Positions 42,652 to 50,361 of a stretch of 64,000 bases of DNA are shown here, one piece after another. Made by a program: the position numbers and the translations under genes. The notes under the pieces were generated by a model, which made no database searches, was not told the origin of the DNA, and worked only from the letters and a program-made list of their open reading frames with translations. The DNA lies in the NCBI GenBank assembly GCA_041667115.1, contig JBAYFO010000009.1, forward strand, positions 17,643-81,642, in the 5' to 3' direction. Position 1 is the stretch's first letter; each line of letters opens with the position of its first letter. This stretch comes from UBA1563 sp041667115 (GTDB lineage: Bacteria; Bacteroidota; Ignavibacteria; Ignavibacteriales; Ignavibacteriaceae).

Positions 42652-43485
42652 TTATTTCTTTTTAGAATTATCAACTTTGCAACTACACTCTCCGGTTGCA
42701 TTTTTCATAGCAGGTTCAAGCACCTTTACAAAAACGAGAGAGGCTAAAACACCGCCAACAAAGGGGGCTAAAATATAAACTAAGAAAAACCCGCCTGATT
42801 GGTCGGGGAAAGCTGCCTTGCCCCAACCAAATATCCACGCTACCATTCGTGGGCCAAAATCACGAGCTGGATTAAGTCCGGCTTGAGTTAAGGGCGCGAA
42901 TAAACCAATAATTGATGTCACAGTCAATCCAACAAATAAGGGCGCAAGTGCATTATCAGGACGCCCTACATTGCATCCTTCAGTCAAAGCAAAAATTAAT
43001 AATAAAAGGATGAATGTTCCAAACGCTTCGGCTGCCATAGCAAGTGGCATTGAAACAATTGCTGAGCTTCCCGGGTTTTTATAAAACTCTCCAAACATTT
43101 TTGCGGTAGTAATGGATTCGGCTGTTCCTCTTACAATTCCATGAACATTTTCATAATTGCTAATTGACGGTGAAAAAAATATATAAATAGTTAAGCCTGC
43201 CAAGAACGCGCCCGAAAACTGTCCTAAAATGTAAGTTGGCAACATTCGGGAAGTCATTCGTTTGCTCACTACCATTGCTAAACTTACAACCGGATTAAGA
43301 TGTGCGCAAGAAATATGACGAGTTAGATAAATTGCTAGTGTAACGCCTATACCCCACATTAAAGCAATTTGCATAAGTCCTTGATAGGCATTAAATAAAA
43401 TTGATACAGCCACGGAGCCACACCCAAATAAAACCAAAATGAATGTTCCAAGCAGTTCTCCAATAAATTCACTTTTGTATTTCAT
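42652..43485 (-). CDS. MIP-family channel, aquaglyceroporin type
   Basis: A six-span major intrinsic protein. The first pore loop reads A-H-L-N-P-V instead of N-P-A; the second is G-L-N-P-A-R-D-F-G-P-R, whose Asp after NPAR is the mark of glycerol-conducting members. The C-terminus is hydrophilic and holds C-S-C plus Lys (GECSCKVDNSKKK), a possible metal ligand. The ATG at 43485 starts right before the first helix; an upstream in-frame ATG at 43500 would add five residues. It is paired with a CobW-family GTPase two bases downstream. The solute could be glycerol or a metalloid such as arsenite; the sequence does not decide. Confidence 0.85.
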   Translation of the reverse strand: MKYKSEFIGELLGTFILVLFGCGSVAVSILFNAYQGLMQIALMWGIGVTLAIYLTRHISCAHLNPVVSLAMVVSKRMTSRMLPTYILGQFSGAFLAGLTIYIFFSPSISNYENVHGIVRGTAESITTAKMFGEFYKNPGSSAIVSMPLAMAAEAFGTFILLLLIFALTEGCNVGRPDNALAPLFVGLTVTSIIGLFAPLTQAGLNPARDFGPRMVAWIFGWGKAAFPDQSGGFFLVYILAPFVGGVLASLVFVKVLEPAMKNATGECSCKVDNSKKK

Positions 43486-43578
43486 TGTTACCAAAATCAT
43501 CCGAGAATAATAGTCTGTTAGTGATTGTTGTATAAGTTCGTTTGGGGTGGGTTTTACAACCGGCGCATTACATTAAAG

Positions 43579-43827
43579 TTAGTTAAACCCGCACATACCG
43601 GAAGCACATCCGCCGCTGCTACTGTAATTTGTTCCGCATGTTCCGGTTGAACATCCGCCATCGTAGGAAGAACCGGAGCTTACTGAAGCGGCAAAAGATG
43701 AGAGAAGTTTTTTGTTTTTTGTCGATTGACATTTGGGACACGTAACGTCGTCCATTTTTGTTGAAGATTTATGAAGCACTTCAAATTTTTCATTACAAGA
43801 TTCACAGCGATATTCAAAAATGGGCAT
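43579..43827 (-). CDS. FmdB-family zinc-ribbon regulatory protein
   Basis: An 82-residue protein beginning MPIFEYRCESCNEKFEVL with a C-x-x-C ... C-P-K-C zinc ribbon (about 8-35), the FmdB/putative regulatory protein pattern. The tail is rich in Ser, Gly and Cys (GGCSTGTCGTNYSSSGGCASGMCG), seen in other FmdB proteins. The function is not established. It lies 23 bases after the anti-sigma factor gene on the same strand. Confidence 0.88.
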   Translation of the reverse strand: MPIFEYRCESCNEKFEVLHKSSTKMDDVTCPKCQSTKNKKLLSSFAASVSSGSSYDGGCSTGTCGTNYSSSGGCASGMCGFN

Positions 43828-43850
43828 ACTAATTTTCCTCTTTATCGTAT

Positions 43851-44093
43851 TTATTGTTCATCGGTTAACTCCAGGTAATCCATTAATTTTTTATGGAGAT
43901 CATCAGGGAGTGTTTCAGTACATTTTTTATAAAGCTCAATGGTCATTTCAACCGAATCGAAATAACTTCTGCATCCTTCACAATTTTCAATATGATCTTT
44001 AATTGCGACACACTTCGGCGAATTGATTTCTTCGCTGAGACTTTCACAAATGTGACTCATCACATCTTTACAGGTGACTTTTTCTTCGTTCAA
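43851..44093 (-). CDS. Zinc-type anti-sigma factor
   Basis: An 80-residue protein with the ZAS/zf-HC2 pattern: Cys in TCKDVMSHICE, then H-I-E-N-C-E-G-C (H-x3-C-x2-C, about residues 35-42). It should bind and hold the ECF sigma factor encoded directly upstream. It has no transmembrane helix, so it is cytoplasmic and possibly redox- or zinc-responsive. The start is a TTG at 44093 that overlaps the sigma factor stop (TTGA). Conservation of the TCKDV segment supports this start over the later internal ATG. Confidence 0.83.
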   Translation of the reverse strand: MNEEKVTCKDVMSHICESLSEEINSPKCVAIKDHIENCEGCRSYFDSVEMTIELYKKCTETLPDDLHKKLMDYLELTDEQ

Positions 44094-44650
44094 TTTTGAA
44101 ATGCCTTTGTTATTTCATTTCTTAAAAATGACCGCGCTCTGTGTAGGCGCGATTTTACTGCCGGGACCGAGAGTTCAAGCATTTTTGCCGTTTCTTCCGT
44201 AGAATATTCTTCAACATCGCGCAGCGTAAATACTACACGGTATTCCGGTTGTAACTTATCTATTGCTGAATCCAAGATGGTCCGTAATTCATTTGTTTCT
44301 AAATTTTTTATTGGCAGTGTTGACCAGTCCGCAATATATTTTTCGTCGAACAGACTCTCGTCGGTTTCTTGTTCAACAAAAGTATAGCGGCTGTTTTTTC
44401 TCGCTTCCATTAAACAGTGATTAACAACAATCCGGTACAACCAAGTTGAAAGTTTTGAGTTTCCATCAAATTGATGCAGAGATTTAATCATGCTGTAAAA
44501 AGTTTCCTGCATCATATTCTCAGCTTTTTCGCGGTCTCTACAGACCTTAAAAGCGAAACTATAAATTGTTTGCTCATACTTCTTTACGAGTTCTGAGAGG
44601 GCTTTTCTGTCACCGTTTTTGGCAGAAGCTATTAAGAGTTCTTCATTCAT
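44090..44650 (-). CDS. ECF-type RNA polymerase sigma factor
   Basis: A 186-residue sigma-70 family extracytoplasmic-function sigma factor. Region 2 reads FAFKVCRDREKAENMMQETF, then KLSTWLYRIVVNHCLMEARK (about 30-80). Region 4 reads LQPEYRVVFTLRDVEEYSTEETAKMLE, then SVPAVKSRLHRARSFLR (about 134-178). It is coupled to a zinc-type anti-sigma factor by a 4-base overlap, the usual pairing. The signal and regulon are unknown. Confidence 0.93.
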   Translation of the reverse strand: MNEELLIASAKNGDRKALSELVKKYEQTIYSFAFKVCRDREKAENMMQETFYSMIKSLHQFDGNSKLSTWLYRIVVNHCLMEARKNSRYTFVEQETDESLFDEKYIADWSTLPIKNLETNELRTILDSAIDKLQPEYRVVFTLRDVEEYSTEETAKMLELSVPAVKSRLHRARSFLRNEITKAFQN

Positions 44651-44708
44651 GCTATAAGATGTAAAATTTAGATTTTCGATTCTTAAAATAGTGAAAAATT
44701 CGGGAGAA

Positions 44709-45320
44709 CTATAATTCGAGGCTCATCCACAAATACCAGCTTGCAATCGACTGATACGGTTTCCATTTTTTCTTTTTGCAAAGCTCGGTAACCTTTGCTT
44801 CGTCCGGTAGTTCTTTCAAGTGATAATTTTTCCGGATAGCATTTTTTATCCCCAAATCTCCAACGGGCAAAATATCCAATCTTCCAAGCGTAAAAATTAA
44901 AAACATATGCGCCGTCCAAACACCGATCCCTTTAACTTTTGTCAGTTCGCTAATAATTTCCTCATTCGATCTTTGAGAAATATTTTTAAAAGAAAGTTGT
45001 TTTGAAATAATTTTTTCAGAAAGATCTTTTACATAAATTGCTTTCGCATTTGAAAGACCGAATGTCCGCAATTCTTCAACGGAGGTTGCCGCAACATCCT
45101 CAGGGTGAACGTGTTTTCCAAAATGCGCGGAAAATTTTTTGTAAATGCTTTCACCGGCTTTTATCGAAAGCTGCTGATTAATAATTGCTTGAACCAGCGA
45201 CGGATAATAACTTCTGCGGCGCTTAATACCGCAAGGTCTCGTTTGTGATATAATTTTTCTAAGGACAGGGTCGATATCATTTAAATGAGTTATTCCGTTC
45301 CTAATTTCTAAAGAATTCAT
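44709..45320 (-). CDS. DNA-3-methyladenine glycosylase II (AlkA-like)
   Basis: A base-excision repair glycosylase of 203 residues in the HhH-GPD superfamily. It shows YPSLVQAIINQQLSIKAGESIYKKF, the helix-hairpin-helix V-K-G-I-G-V-W-T-A (about 131-139) and the catalytic Asp in P-V-G-D-L-G (about 157). It lacks the AlkA N-terminal domain and the four-Cys iron-sulfur cluster of Nth/MutY, as is usual for short AlkA-like enzymes. It is divergent from the cNMP/GAF sensor gene with a 35-base gap. Confidence 0.88.
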   Translation of the reverse strand: MNSLEIRNGITHLNDIDPVLRKIISQTRPCGIKRRRSYYPSLVQAIINQQLSIKAGESIYKKFSAHFGKHVHPEDVAATSVEELRTFGLSNAKAIYVKDLSEKIISKQLSFKNISQRSNEEIISELTKVKGIGVWTAHMFLIFTLGRLDILPVGDLGIKNAIRKNYHLKELPDEAKVTELCKKKKWKPYQSIASWYLWMSLEL

Positions 45321-45355
45321 TATAATTATTATAAAGAAAAAAAATAGTATTTAAA

Positions 45356-47449
45356 ATGGCAACCCAAATAAAACCGATATTACAAATAAAAGCAAATAAA
45401 CTTTTCTCAAACGTTCCCGAAAGTTCATATTCCTTCATCTTGAACATTAAGGATGTTATAGAATTTAAAGAGGGCGATATCATTTATAAGGGAGGAGATT
45501 CTGCCGAACTCATCTATCTGATTTTGGAAGGAGATGTGAAAATCAAATTTTCTGTGCCGATTGAAGGACAAAGAATTTTCCTGAAAACAGCTACAGATTT
45601 TTTCGGCGAGAAAGAATTACTCGCCATGACCTCTCGAAACTCTTCCGCGGTTGCCGAAACGAACTCAACCCTCTATCTTCTTAAACGAAAAGAACTGAAC
45701 AATTTAATAACATCGAACAGAACAATTTCGAATAACCTGCAAGGAATTGAACATTTATCTGAAAGTGAAAAGGAGACTCCAAAAGAGACCGCTGATGACT
45801 ATGAAAATATTTCAAGTGAATCGTTCACCTTCGATTCTGTTTCTCCTTCCTTTGATGTTAAACCGTTTATTTCAACGGATGATGAGTTGGAGAAGGTAGA
45901 TGAGTTTGTCCCCCAGGAGGAACCGGAAATCTCTTTCAATACTGATAAATTTAAATCAACTTTCAATGAAATTAATCTAGGAGATGAGGTTCAAGATAAT
46001 TTTTCAGAGACTCAAGAAGATAAGCCCGAAAGTATAAACTGGGATTTTTCTACAACACCCACAGATGAAATTGAACCTGAAAAAGAAACCCCACCATCCG
46101 CAGAACAAACGGAAACTCTGCCACACGTTACGCAATCGATTGAGGATAGTTTTTGGGGCGTTTCAGATTCTTCGAATAACAAAACCTTTATCGAAGAACC
46201 GATGGCAGAGGAAAAACCTTTGCTTTCTTCCGCAGACAGCAATTCTCTTTTCGTTCAAAATGAACATAAAGCAGCGGTCGGATTAACCGCAGATCAACTT
46301 CAACTTATTATTGAAGCAGCCGAAAAGGTAAATTCAAATATTAAAATTGATGAAGCCCTCCGTGCGATTGTTGAAGCTGCAACCTCACTTACTTCTGCCG
46401 ACCGTGGAACTCTTTATATTCTGGATTATGATAAAGGAGAATTGTGGTCCAAGGTTTTGCGCGGTGAAGATATCGAAGAAATAAGATTGAAGGTTGGGCA
46501 AGGACTTGCAGGCTGGGTTGCAAAGACGGGAGAAGTAATTAATCTTCCTGATGTTCATCAAGATGAGCGGTTTGACAGTAATGTTGATAAGATGTCCGGG
46601 TACACAACAAAGTCTATGATCTGTTACCCGATAAAAAACCGCGAAGGGCTTATCATCGGTGTTCTGCAATTATTAAATTCCGCGAACGGTGCGTTTACGC
46701 AAATTGATCTCGATTTTCTTGAAGCGCTTTCCGTTCACGCGGCGCTTGCACTTGCCAATGCAGAACTTGTACATCAACTTCTAAAAACCGACAAACTTGT
46801 TTCACTTGGCAAATTAACAAACTTCATCCTTTCCGACATTAAGAAACCGGTACTTACCATTAAACAATTCGCCGAACATATTAAACGGAAAAATGTTTCC
46901 GATGATGTGCAGCAGATACTTGATCTAATGATAGAACAGGTTGCAAACGTTAATGAAATTATTCAATCTACGCTTGCCTATGCCGAAGGAAAAACTTTTT
47001 ACCGCCTTAAAAAAAGAGCGTTAAATGCAGTGATGGACGAAATAGTCATCAAACTTGCAGAGTATGTTGAGTTCCGCGGTGTAAAGCTGTTCAAGAAATT
47101 CGACCATGATGTGAACGTTAATATTGATAAAAAGGAATTTTATCAAGCATGCTACCAGATTGCGAAGAATGCTTGCGATGCTATGCCGGACGGTGGAAAA
47201 CTTTTCGTCTCTACTACGGTTGAACCTCACTCGGTAAAAATTTCATTTAAAGATAACGGAATAGGAATTCCCGAGAGCGTTCGGGAAAGAATCTTTGAAC
47301 CGTTCATGAGTCAGGGAAAGAAAGAAGGTATGGGCTTAGGGCTTCCGATTGCAGAAAATATTATTAAAAAACATGAAGGCACTATTTCTGTTGAAAGTGA
47401 ATTAGGAGAAGGAGCGATTTTTTACATTTCACTTCCGATTGCAGTTTAG
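45356..47449 (+). CDS. cNMP-binding/GAF sensor kinase-like protein with Ser in place of the phospho-His
   Basis: A 697-residue soluble protein. A cyclic-nucleotide-binding-like domain (about 10-125, with FKEGDIIYKGGDSAELIYLILEGDV) is followed by a long acidic, disordered linker (about 130-300). A GAF domain comes next (about 320-470, ADRGTLYILDYDKGELWSKV and VGQGLAGWVAKTGE). Then come a DHp region (about 480-560) and an HATPase_c domain (about 590-697) with N-box N-A-C-D-A, DNGIGIP and GMGLGLPIAE intact. At the H-box the sequence is F-I-L-S-D-I-K-K-P-V: Ser493 stands where related kinases have His. ATP binding should remain, but autophosphorylation on His should not. miaA follows by 10 bases. 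Confidence 0.88.
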   Translation: MATQIKPILQIKANKLFSNVPESSYSFILNIKDVIEFKEGDIIYKGGDSAELIYLILEGDVKIKFSVPIEGQRIFLKTATDFFGEKELLAMTSRNSSAVAETNSTLYLLKRKELNNLITSNRTISNNLQGIEHLSESEKETPKETADDYENISSESFTFDSVSPSFDVKPFISTDDELEKVDEFVPQEEPEISFNTDKFKSTFNEINLGDEVQDNFSETQEDKPESINWDFSTTPTDEIEPEKETPPSAEQTETLPHVTQSIEDSFWGVSDSSNNKTFIEEPMAEEKPLLSSADSNSLFVQNEHKAAVGLTADQLQLIIEAAEKVNSNIKIDEALRAIVEAATSLTSADRGTLYILDYDKGELWSKVLRGEDIEEIRLKVGQGLAGWVAKTGEVINLPDVHQDERFDSNVDKMSGYTTKSMICYPIKNREGLIIGVLQLLNSANGAFTQIDLDFLEALSVHAALALANAELVHQLLKTDKLVSLGKLTNFILSDIKKPVLTIKQFAEHIKRKNVSDDVQQILDLMIEQVANVNEIIQSTLAYAEGKTFYRLKKRALNAVMDEIVIKLAEYVEFRGVKLFKKFDHDVNVNIDKKEFYQACYQIAKNACDAMPDGGKLFVSTTVEPHSVKISFKDNGIGIPESVRERIFEPFMSQGKKEGMGLGLPIAENIIKKHEGTISVESELGEGAIFYISLPIAV

Positions 47450-47459
47450 TGTTTCTTGA

Positions 47460-48374
47460 ATGATCTATAACCTCATTACCGTGCTTGGACCTACAGCCTG
47501 CGGGAAAACCAAATTAGCCGCAAACCTTGCAGATCATTTTAACGGAGAAATTATCTCCGCCGACTCCCGCCAGGTTTATAAAAGAATGAACATCGGTACG
47601 GGAAAAGATTTACATGAATTTTTTCTTAACGGCAGACAAATACCGTATCATCTTATTGATATTGTTGAGCCGGACGAGGAATTCAATCTCTTTTTATTTA
47701 CCCAACAGTTCTCAAAAGCATTTCAATCGATATTGGAGAAGCAAAAAACTCCTTTCTTAACCGGTGGAACGGGAATGTATCTTTCTTCTGTTCTGCAAAA
47801 TTATCAACTTGCAAAAACCAATTTTCATTCCGAACGGAGAAACGAGTTGGAAGAATTGCAAGTTGATACGTTGTCGGTGTTGCTTCTTTCTCTTGATCTC
47901 AAACTTCATAACACTACCGATTTACTTGATAAAGAAAGACTCATCAAGGCAATTCTGGTGGCGGAAGCAAAGGTTGATGACGAACAGACCGGGAAGGCAA
48001 ACGTATCTTCTTTTACAATAGGGATCCAACCGGAGAGAAAAATTTTGAGAGAGAGAATTTCCGAACGGCTGAAATTTCGTTTGCAAAACGGGATGATCGA
48101 AGAGGTTGAACATCTGGTGAACGAAGGGATTTCGTTTGAGAAGTTGAACTTTTTTGGATTGGAATACCGTTACATCGGTTTGTATCTTCAAAAGAAATTA
48201 ACCTACAACGATCTGTTCCAAAAACTACGCGGCGCAATCAATCAATTTGCAAAACGGCAAATGACCTGGTTTAGAAAAATGGAACGGGAAGGCGTTGTTA
48301 TTAACTGGCTGCCCGAGGCAAATTTTGACGAAGCAAAAAATCTAATCGAATCCAAATGTCCCCTCTTCCGTTAA
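47460..48374 (+). CDS. miaA: tRNA dimethylallyltransferase
   Basis: Transfers a dimethylallyl group to N6 of adenine-37 in tRNAs that read codons starting with U. The P-loop G-P-T-A-C-G-K-T (residues 10-17), ISADSRQVYKRMNIGTGK, YHLIDIVEPDEEFN and TGGTGMYLSSVL are all characteristic. At 304 residues it is of normal length. It overlaps the following glycosyltransferase gene by 19 bases. Confidence 0.96.
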   Translation: MIYNLITVLGPTACGKTKLAANLADHFNGEIISADSRQVYKRMNIGTGKDLHEFFLNGRQIPYHLIDIVEPDEEFNLFLFTQQFSKAFQSILEKQKTPFLTGGTGMYLSSVLQNYQLAKTNFHSERRNELEELQVDTLSVLLLSLDLKLHNTTDLLDKERLIKAILVAEAKVDDEQTGKANVSSFTIGIQPERKILRERISERLKFRLQNGMIEEVEHLVNEGISFEKLNFFGLEYRYIGLYLQKKLTYNDLFQKLRGAINQFAKRQMTWFRKMEREGVVINWLPEANFDEAKNLIESKCPLFR

Positions 48375-49663
48375 ACGTAAAAAAATATTTAGCAAAATAT
48401 GGAAGTGAAGTTCGTCCAATAGAATTGAGCCCGTCCGCTGAATTCGAACTGATCGTTGTTGTCCCCGCCATACACGAACATGAAAATATCAAAAGATTAC
48501 TTGCCTCACTTCAAGCAGCGGATAATAGTTATGCAGACAAAATTCTCGTTCTGTTTGTAATAAATAATTTGAGTTCCTCCGGTGAGGAAGTGAAGGAAGA
48601 AAATCAAAAGACCCTTAAGTTTTTGCGGGCGTATCTACACGATAAAAAAACACAAATCAATTTTTTTTCTGGATTGATTGACGCCTCAAGCGCAGGGAAC
48701 GAGTTGGACGAGAAAAACGGCGGAGTTGGTTTAGCGCGTAAAATTGGTATGGATATGGCGATTACACTTTTTAGTTATGAGTCAGTGAAGAAAAAAATTC
48801 TTGTTTGTCTAGATGCCGATTGCACAGTTTCTCAAAATTATTTTACTGAAATTTATGAAGTGTTCAACTGGCAAGATTTGCGTGCGGCGGTTACGTCGTT
48901 TCAACATTCGTTATCGAACGAAGAAAACCGTGAAGCGATTCTTTGCTACGAAATATTCCTCCGCTATTATGTCTTAAGTTTGCGGTTTGCAGGTTCGCCT
49001 TATGCGTTTCATACCATCGGTTCTACAATGGTCTGCGATGTTGATAGCTACATAAAAATTGAAGGCATGAATAAACAAAAAGCCGCCGAGGATTTTTACT
49101 TCCTTGAAAAGCTTGCAAAAAATGTTTCCATCGGTGAAATAAAAAATGCTGTGGTTTATCCATCATCGCGCAGATCGTGGCGTGTTCCGTTTGGAACCGG
49201 GCAACGGGTAAACCGTTTTTTGAGCCGTATCCAAGACGAATACCTGCTCTACAATTTCAACTCGTTTTTGATCTTGAAAGAGTGGCTGCGACTCTTTTTA
49301 TCAAATAATTTTACTGCGGAAGAATTTTTAGCAGGTGCGGAAAAGATCCATTCAAGTCTATTTGCGTTTTTAAAAGAACAGAAGTTTGAAAAGACCTGGA
49401 CGGAAATTTTACGTACGTCAAAAACCGGCGAACAGTTGCAGCGGCAAAAAAACACCTGGTTTGACGGGTTTAAAACCTTGAAGCTTATCCATTACTTACG
49501 CGATAACGGTTTTCCGTTGCAGCCAATGTTTGCTTCTCTTGACATTCTTTTGAAAGAAATGAAAGTTGAAATAGATTTTCAAAACGAAGAAGAAATTCCT
49601 CCGTTTGAAGTGCAAAAAAAATATTTGGAAACATTACGCGGTTTTGGAAACGCACAACCATAA
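48356..49663 (+). CDS. Glycosyltransferase family 2-like protein
   Basis: A 435-residue GT-A protein without membrane spans. FELIVVVPAIHEHENIKRLLASL opens the nucleotide-sugar fold. The metal-binding D-x-D appears as V-C-L-D-A-D-C-T (about 146-153), and A-E-D-F-Y-F-L-E-K (about 242-250) resembles the ED acceptor-site motif of GT2. Its acceptor is unknown. It overlaps miaA by 19 bases and may be translated by coupling. After it comes a gene-free stretch of about 700 bases. Confidence 0.8.
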   Translation: MSPLPLNVKKYLAKYGSEVRPIELSPSAEFELIVVVPAIHEHENIKRLLASLQAADNSYADKILVLFVINNLSSSGEEVKEENQKTLKFLRAYLHDKKTQINFFSGLIDASSAGNELDEKNGGVGLARKIGMDMAITLFSYESVKKKILVCLDADCTVSQNYFTEIYEVFNWQDLRAAVTSFQHSLSNEENREAILCYEIFLRYYVLSLRFAGSPYAFHTIGSTMVCDVDSYIKIEGMNKQKAAEDFYFLEKLAKNVSIGEIKNAVVYPSSRRSWRVPFGTGQRVNRFLSRIQDEYLLYNFNSFLILKEWLRLFLSNNFTAEEFLAGAEKIHSSLFAFLKEQKFEKTWTEILRTSKTGEQLQRQKNTWFDGFKTLKLIHYLRDNGFPLQPMFASLDILLKEMKVEIDFQNEEEIPPFEVQKKYLETLRGFGNAQP

Positions 49664-49814
49664 ATGGAGAGTTGATTAAGGGAAGAGAAAAACAAAAACC
49701 TTTTCAATTTCCTTTTTTGCCTTTCTTGTTTTATGTGTTGGCACTGTTGCAAAATTAGGAACATCACTAAGCAGTGAAAAACAAATTGGATGGGAGAAAA
49801 ACGAGCATGGCATG

Positions 49815-49873
49815 TGTAACGTTTTATTACATGTGTAACGTAACGTTACAAGTGGTTGTAACGTTTCGTTACA
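49815..49873. promoter_or_regulatory. Three 17-bp palindromes, candidate enhancer sites
   Basis: Three dyads: TGTAACGTTTTATTACA (49815-49831), TGTAACGTAACGTTACA (49834-49850) and TGTAACGTTTCGTTACA (49857-49873). All fit TGT-N11-ACA with the shared arm TGTAACG/CGTTACA. The second is a perfect palindrome around its central base and the third is perfect outside the central TTT. Relative to a start predicted from the downstream sigma-54-like motif, their centres fall near -127, -108 and -85, which suits an NtrC-type activator. Confidence 0.6.
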
Positions 49874-49921
49874 GCTTAAAAACGCACCCCTCTTTTTTAG
49901 CATTAAAACAAACCTTTTCTG

Positions 49922-49938
49922 TTGGCACCAATATTGTG
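49922..49938 (+). promoter_or_regulatory. Candidate sigma-54 promoter
   Basis: TTGGCACCAATATTGTG matches the -24/-12 consensus TGGCAC-N5-TTGC except for T instead of C in the -12 dinucleotide; GG and the G of the -12 element are 10 bases apart as required. It points toward the lipoprotein gene at 50362, about 410 bases away. Confidence 0.45.
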
Positions 49939-50047
49939 AAATGTTTTTGTTATTTCGCTGTTTTTTGATTAGCTGACATGACGGTTTTGGGTTGATTTCT
50001 AATTGTCAATTCCTGATCTGGACGGGCTAGAACAAAAGAGAAATAAT

Positions 50048-50128
50048 GAATAACGAACAAGGAATGGAGAATATCGAAAAACAAAAATTTCATCACTCAC
50101 TATTCCTTGTTCGATGTCCGATATTCAA
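50048..50128. repeat. Inverted pair of heptamer arrays
   Basis: Left array: GAATAAC, GAACAAG, GAATGGA, GAATATC, GAAAAAC (50048-50082). Right array: TATTCCT, TGTTCGA, TGTCCGA, TATTCAA (50101-50128), its approximate reverse complement. A perfect 12-bp inverted repeat joins them (50054-50065 with 50102-50113), and a second of 8 bp (50069-50076 with 50119-50126) crosses the first. Confidence 0.75.
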
Positions 50129-50307
50129 ATTCATGAAAATATTTTTGCCGTTTTGTGCAGTCCGCCGCGGCGGATTTTTACTTATTCCATGATTAATTCT
50201 CCGGGGAGTATGAAATTTTTTTTTAGAACTGAACAACATAAGGGTGTCTTCCCCTTTATCAATGCAGCCACGTTTTACGTGGTTTGGCGGCGCTTTATGC
50301 GCTCCTC

Positions 50308-50349
50308 AACTTTCTACTTTTCACTTGTAACTTTCTCCTTACTCTTTAC
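50308..50349. repeat. Heptamer array before the lipoprotein gene
   Basis: Six 7-base units without slip: AACTTTC, TACTTTT, CACTTGT, AACTTTC, TCCTTAC, TCTTTAC. The array ends 12 bases before the ATG of the lipoprotein gene, covering its likely leader region. Confidence 0.75.
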
Positions 50350-50361
50350 CGGAAAACCTTT

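Larger units (their letters stand above)
49664..50361. other. Gene-free stretch of about 700 bases with regulatory-looking repeats
   Basis: No convincing gene. It holds three 17-bp palindromes (49815-49873), a sigma-54-like promoter (49922-49938), a pair of inverted heptamer arrays (50048-50128) and a further heptamer array (50308-50349). Short open frames at 49774-49968 (+) and 49676-49903 (-) run through the palindromes and look like by-products of them. Confidence 0.7.

Noticed and set aside
49738..49751. TTGGCACTGTTGCA as a sigma-54 promoter
   Set aside because: The GG and GC elements are only seven bases apart instead of ten, so sigma-54 should not use it.
49676..49968. Short open frames on both strands through the triple palindrome
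   Set aside because: Their repeated peptide segments come from the palindromes themselves. They have no ribosome-binding site or recognisable fold.
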